From: Actinomycetota bacterium
GTDB lineage: Bacteria > Actinomycetota > Actinomycetes > Streptosporangiales > Streptosporangiaceae
Direction of reading: 5' to 3'
Length of the DNA: 5,471 bases
Assembly: GCA_003242605.1 (NCBI GenBank)
Contig: QGUZ01000327.1
Location: 1-5,471 of the forward strand
The position numbers and the translations under genes are program-made. The number at the start of each line of letters is the position of its first letter. The stretch's first letter is position 1. This document shows positions 5,148 through 5,471 of the stretch, piece by piece. The notes beneath the pieces were generated by a model. That model saw nothing but the letters and a program-made list of their open reading frames with translations, was not told the origin of the DNA and ran no database searches.

Positions 5148-5471
5148 GTGTACGCCGTGCGGGTCCACAAGGAGGGACGTTTCCCCAGATACGCGGTTTT
5201 TCTGGGGCAAAGCGCGCACCATGTGGCGCTGCCGCGCCCCACTGCGGTGAAAACAACGGTCGCCGGCGCGGGCCCACGGGCGGGCGCGGCGGTGCGTGCG
5301 GGCGGGCCCGCGCGCCCGCGGCCGGATCCGTACGGCCCCGCCACACATCCCGGGGCCGCGGGGCCCCCCCCCCGGGGGGGGGCGGCCAATACGGCCGGGC
5401 GCCCGGGGCACAAGGGCGCGCCCGGGTCTATTAACACAGTCGACAGGGCCGCAAAAAAGAAGGATAGATGG
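5148..5471 (+). CDS. Weak candidate gene running off the right edge
   Basis: From GTG 5148 the plus strand stays open for 108 codons to the window end. GGGAGG lies nine bases before it. The beginning, VYAVRVHKEGRFPRYAVFLG, has balanced composition. It is followed by a low-complexity Ala/Gly/Pro/Arg region in which the C10-G9 tract codes for Pro and Gly repeats, then a Lys-rich end (AAKKKDRW). Third-position GC is lower than in the confident genes, overlapping frames on both strands are also long, and open frames are common at this GC, so it may well be spurious. An alternative is that a gene begins at ATG 5468, after AAGAAGGA, with TATTAA (5429-5434) as -10 box. Both would be divergent from mltG. 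No family recognised. Confidence 0.25.
   Translation, partial: MYAVRVHKEGRFPRYAVFLGQSAHHVALPRPTAVKTTVAGAGPRAGAAVRAGGPARPRPDPYGPATHPGAAGPPPRGGAANTAGRPGHKGAPGSINTVDRAAKKKDRW
5183..5207. repeat. Inverted repeat CCCCAGA-N11-TCTGGGG
   Basis: Perfect 7-bp arms (5183-5189 and 5201-5207) separated by 11 bases. Arm length and near one-turn spacing fit a dimeric regulator's site; the same sequence could form a hairpin in RNA. Neither strand has a following U-tract (CAAAG on plus, AAACG on minus), so it is not a terminator. Confidence 0.45.
5364..5382. repeat. C10-G9 homopolymer palindrome
   Basis: Ten C are followed directly by nine G, inside a wider GC-only palindrome-rich stretch (5350-5387). Such a tract is prone to slippage in replication and is also error-prone in sequencing and assembly. 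Confidence 0.9.

Noticed and set aside
5169..5175. AAGGAGG as a ribosome-binding site on the plus strand
   Set aside because: No ATG, GTG or TTG occurs within 15 bases downstream.
5100..5260. Cyclic-di-AMP (ydaO-type) riboswitch in the mltG leader
   Set aside because: Cell-wall hydrolase genes in actinobacteria can carry one, but the conserved core segments were not found; only isolated CUGGGG-like bits are present.

Overview
The window looks like a chromosomal stretch from a high-GC actinobacterium. Codon third positions in the clear genes are almost all G or C, and the protein sequences resemble actinobacterial orthologues; a Streptosporangiales-type organism is a guess. All confident genes lie on the minus strand, so transcription runs from right to left.

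Reading with transcription: positions 4896-3739 encode an MltG-type endolytic murein transglycosylase. Its stop overlaps the start of aroE (shikimate dehydrogenase, 3739-2906) by one base. After a 330-base gap comes the translation operon infC (IF3, 2575-2006), rpmI (L35, 1807-1613) and rplT (L20, 1591-1208), closed by a strong intrinsic terminator (1187-1140). A SPOUT/TrmH-family RNA 2'-O-methyltransferase follows (1072-242). The left edge holds an operator-like inverted repeat and possibly the first codons of another minus-strand gene (49-1). Right of mltG the sequence is GC-rich, full of inverted repeats and contains an extreme C10-G9 tract. A weakly supported plus-strand reading frame (5148 onward) runs off the edge.

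The most interesting part is the control of infC. The IF3 reading frame has a perfect Shine-Dalgarno sequence (AGGAGGT) just before an ATC codon that begins the conserved IF3 N-terminus. The gene therefore probably starts with non-canonical AUC, as E. coli infC starts with AUU, which makes IF3 autoregulated. Upstream lies a leader of roughly 270 bases with a chain of hairpins, one of them terminator-like (8-bp stem plus UUUU). A perfect 12-nt inverted repeat (2626-2637 with 2842-2853) could close the whole domain as a long-range helix. Two more strong hairpins sit between infC and rpmI. Together these suggest combined transcriptional attenuation and translational autoregulation, analogous to but not visibly the same as the known L20/IF3 systems.

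The gene order is also notable. In the actinobacterial genomes I recall, mltG-aroE sits with ruvX/alaS and aroC-aroK-aroB, and infC-rpmI-rplT-methyltransferase lies elsewhere. Here the two blocks are joined. No mobile element, CRISPR array, tRNA or rRNA gene was seen.
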